Source: Coniferiporia sulphurascens (Eukaryota; Basidiomycota; Agaricomycetes; Hymenochaetales; Hymenochaetaceae). Taken from it: DNA of 64,000 nt. Shown here in pieces: positions 62,084-64,000 of the stretch. The position numbers and the translations under genes were made by a program. Within the stretch, counting starts at the first letter, position 1; each line of letters opens with the position of its first letter. The notes beneath the pieces were generated by a model, which saw nothing but the letters and a program-made list of their open reading frames with translations, had not been told where the DNA came from and did not search any database. The DNA lies in assembly GCA_002794785.1 (NCBI GenBank), contig NBBA01000013.1, forward strand, positions 806,001-870,000. Direction: 5' to 3'.

Positions 62084-64000
62084 TCCCTGGACGTTCATGC
62101 AACACAATGTTGCAACGTCCCGAGTGCACGTCGAAGCACTCGTCCACTCCTTCTCGTCTGCCCCCGGTGCCCCCCTCATGCCTGCAGTTATTCTACTTCA
62201 GGAACCCCCCTGGTATCCCATCGGTGCCTCCCCCTCTATGCTTGACGCATCAGGTACGCCTGTCTTTGGATTCCCTGCCATGCCCAACTACCACGTCTTT
62301 GTGCCCCCCTCTGCGGGCGGCACTGAACTAACACGTCCGTGTGTGGTCACACTGGTTCTCCAGTCTATCCCTCTGTCTCGGGTGGTGCTAGATGCTTCGC
62401 GCTCCCCGTCCCGAGACATACTCACGCTAATTTTTGACACGGGCCTTGGGCCCCTTTTTGTCACTAATGTATACAACCACGATGCCAATAAAAAAGAAAC
62501 CATCTCCTCTCTCGCTCTGCTCGAGCTCCCACCGCGTGCACATTGGCTAGTCGCTGGGGACTTTAATCTCCACTCTATCCACTGGGATCATGGCACCCAC
62601 TCTGCGAGCGACACCCAAAAGGCCCGTCCTCTGGAACACTGGGCTGCTTCACACGCCATGCACCTCCTGAACCAGCCAGGCTTCAATACCCGGCGACGCC
62701 CTTCCACCCAATTCACTGAATCCGTTATCGACCTTGCGTGGGCTTCCCCTTCTTTGGAAGACCTCGTTTTGGGCGATTCCTGGACACGCTCTTGGGACAC
62801 CCCATCTGGATCCGACCATGCAGTCATCACATGGTCTATCCCCACCTCTTCTGAGCCGTTCATTGACCCCTTCCTCCGCCCACGGTACGACGATTCGCTC
62901 TCGACCGAATGGTTGGAAGCTCTTGATGTGCCCCTCTCTGCTGCCTTCGCCCTCTCAGGCGCCACACCCCATCTCCTTGACGTCAAGGTCGCCGCCATCC
63001 ACGATGCGCTGGTTCTCGCCACTGATGCCTCACACCCCCCATCTTCTTCGAAGGCAGGGGGCCACAAGGTCAAGTGGTGGGATGCCTCCTGCCGTGCTCA
63101 CATGGCTGCTTTGCGCGGAGCTACCCTGGCGACACGTACCGTGCTCTGACGTCAGTCGGCCGGTATCTTCCGCCGCGCTAAACGCAACTGGGCTGATCTG
63201 TTCACCGCTTCTGTCAAGCCAGACAAAATCTGGCCTATGGCAAAATGGGCAATGGGCACACGACGTGCTCCAATCCCAGCGCTGGTGTCAGGTCATACCA
63301 CTGCGAACTCACCTGCGGAGAAGGCCTCTGCCTTCCGGTCCAAGTACTTCGGTACCCAACCGTCCGCCGCCCCCCCCCGACATACTCCTATGTCGGTGCC
63401 CGCCCCATGCGCGACCATCCCATCCTTATGGAGGAATTGGACCACGCTCTCAACCTCACCTCTAATTCGAGTGCCCCGGGCATTACAGGTATTGGCTACC
63501 AGGCCCTTAAAAGCCTGCACGCCGTACACAGTGTTCCACTCCTTGCGCTTTATAATGAGTGCCTGGATGCTGGACACCACCCCCATCCTTGGAAGGACGC
63601 TAAGGTGGTGATGCTCCGCAAACTCAATAAGAAAGACCCCACCGCGCTTAACGCATACCGCCCCATCACTCTCGAGGAAACTATGGGCAAACTACTCGAG
63701 AAGATCGTCGCCAATCGCATCCAGTTCATCGCCAATGAACTCGGCGCACTCCCCCCTCCCAATTCGGTACCCGTCAAAAATCGGGCGTTTTGGATGCCAC
63801 CTCTGACCTCGTAAACGAAATTGAAACGGCGTGGACTCGACACCAGGTTACTTCCGCTCTTGCGGTAGACGTGGCTGGCTTCTTCCCATCCGTTCAACAC
63901 CCCCGTTTACACGCCGTCCTCACCGAACTAGGGTTTCCCCCCTCCCTCATCTCTTGGGTCATGTCCTTTGTCTCAGATCGCCGGGTCGCCCTGTCTTTTG
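62076..64000 (+). pseudogene. Retrotransposon ORF2 (endonuclease + reverse transcriptase), disrupted and truncated by window
   Basis: From the ATG at 62076 the frame holds an endonuclease/exonuclease/phosphatase domain: FMQHNVATS, ILLQEPPW, FVTNVYNHD, WLVAGDFNLHSIHWD, ESVIDLAWAS and GSDHAVITW. TGA at 63147-63149 interrupts it; the same frame continues to FRSKYFGTQPS. Near the C9-10 run (63367-63377) the frame drops by one and continues with reverse-transcriptase residues SAPGITGIGYQALKSL, VVMLRKLNKKDP and NAYRPITL. At the C6 run (63751-63756) it drops by one again, followed by QFGTRQKSGVLDA and the catalytic aspartate strand ALAVDVAGFFPSVQH. Listed as disrupted; nothing has been rejoined here. 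Confidence 0.85.

Larger units (their letters stand above)
59801..64000 (+). mobile_element. Non-LTR (LINE-type) retrotransposon, 3' part outside the window
   Basis: Two-ORF LINE: a gag-like ORF1 with zinc knuckles, then ORF2 with an apurinic-type endonuclease and a reverse transcriptase, cut off by the window end before the YxDD motif. The block is richer in C than its surroundings. ORF1 is open over 720 codons, while ORF2 has one in-frame TGA and two 1-nt slips, so the copy is recently inserted but probably inactive, or the slips are sequencing errors in C runs. The domain order resembles fungal Tad1-like elements; clade assignment needs phylogeny. Confidence 0.9.

Overview
The window is nuclear DNA of a filamentous basidiomycete, most likely an Agaricomycete. 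Genes are dense, on both strands, and cut by many short (about 36-80 nt) spliceosomal introns. The products include fungal forms of CDC45, SPT6, SPT8, SRP54, HIS3, MSS51 and COQ11, and a non-LTR retrotransposon sits at the right edge. There are no operons. Exon models were built by hand from splice sites, reading-frame phase and conserved motifs; coding lengths that close exactly in frame are the main check.

Layout. 1-6690: tandem array of four paralogous class I SAM-dependent methyltransferases on the + strand; copies 1 and 4 look intact, copies 2 and 3 carry frame lesions, and a 7-bp minisatellite lies before copy 4. 7061-9350: sphingosine kinase-like lipid kinase. 9351-11105: empty spacer. 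11106-13302 (-): conserved protein of unknown function. 13392-14382: AIM34-like mitochondrial SAP protein. 14660-15398 (-): small Tudor/PWWP-like protein. 16073-18423: CDC45. 18724-20091 (-): twinfilin. 20357-22818: CMR1/WDR76-type WD40 protein. 23632-24951: C2H2 zinc-finger factor. 26758-27941: mitochondrial adenylate kinase. 28352-30091 (-): MSS51. 30433-31341: HIS3. 31550-35392 (-): M13 metallopeptidase. 35707-36502: multi-pass membrane protein. 36672-38664 (-): SRP54. 38797-41117: SPT8. 41331-42864: LaeA-like methyltransferase. 43352-45693 (-): PAB1. 46818-48125 (-): SCAMP. 48849-50087: secreted double-psi beta-barrel protein. 50761-52119: COQ11. 52336-57837: SPT6. 58448-59474 (-): N-terminal protein methyltransferase NTM1. 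59801-64000: non-LTR retrotransposon, truncated by the window end.

Most genes from 7 kb to 59.5 kb are housekeeping: replication (CDC45), transcription (SPT6, SPT8), mRNA fate (PAB1), protein targeting (SRP54, SCAMP), mitochondrial function (adenylate kinase, MSS51, COQ11, AIM34) and histidine synthesis. The accessory parts are the two ends: the decaying methyltransferase array and the retroelement.

The most unusual signals are an apparent AT-AC intron that splits the metal-binding HHTAED motif of HIS3, several GC-AG introns (two in SCAMP), an A-rich 5' leader on PAB1 that suggests autoregulation, and an apparent 1-nt deletion in a G run of SPT6 that matches C-run deletions in the retrotransposon and may be sequencing error. 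I did not recognise a defence-type or otherwise wholly new multi-gene system.
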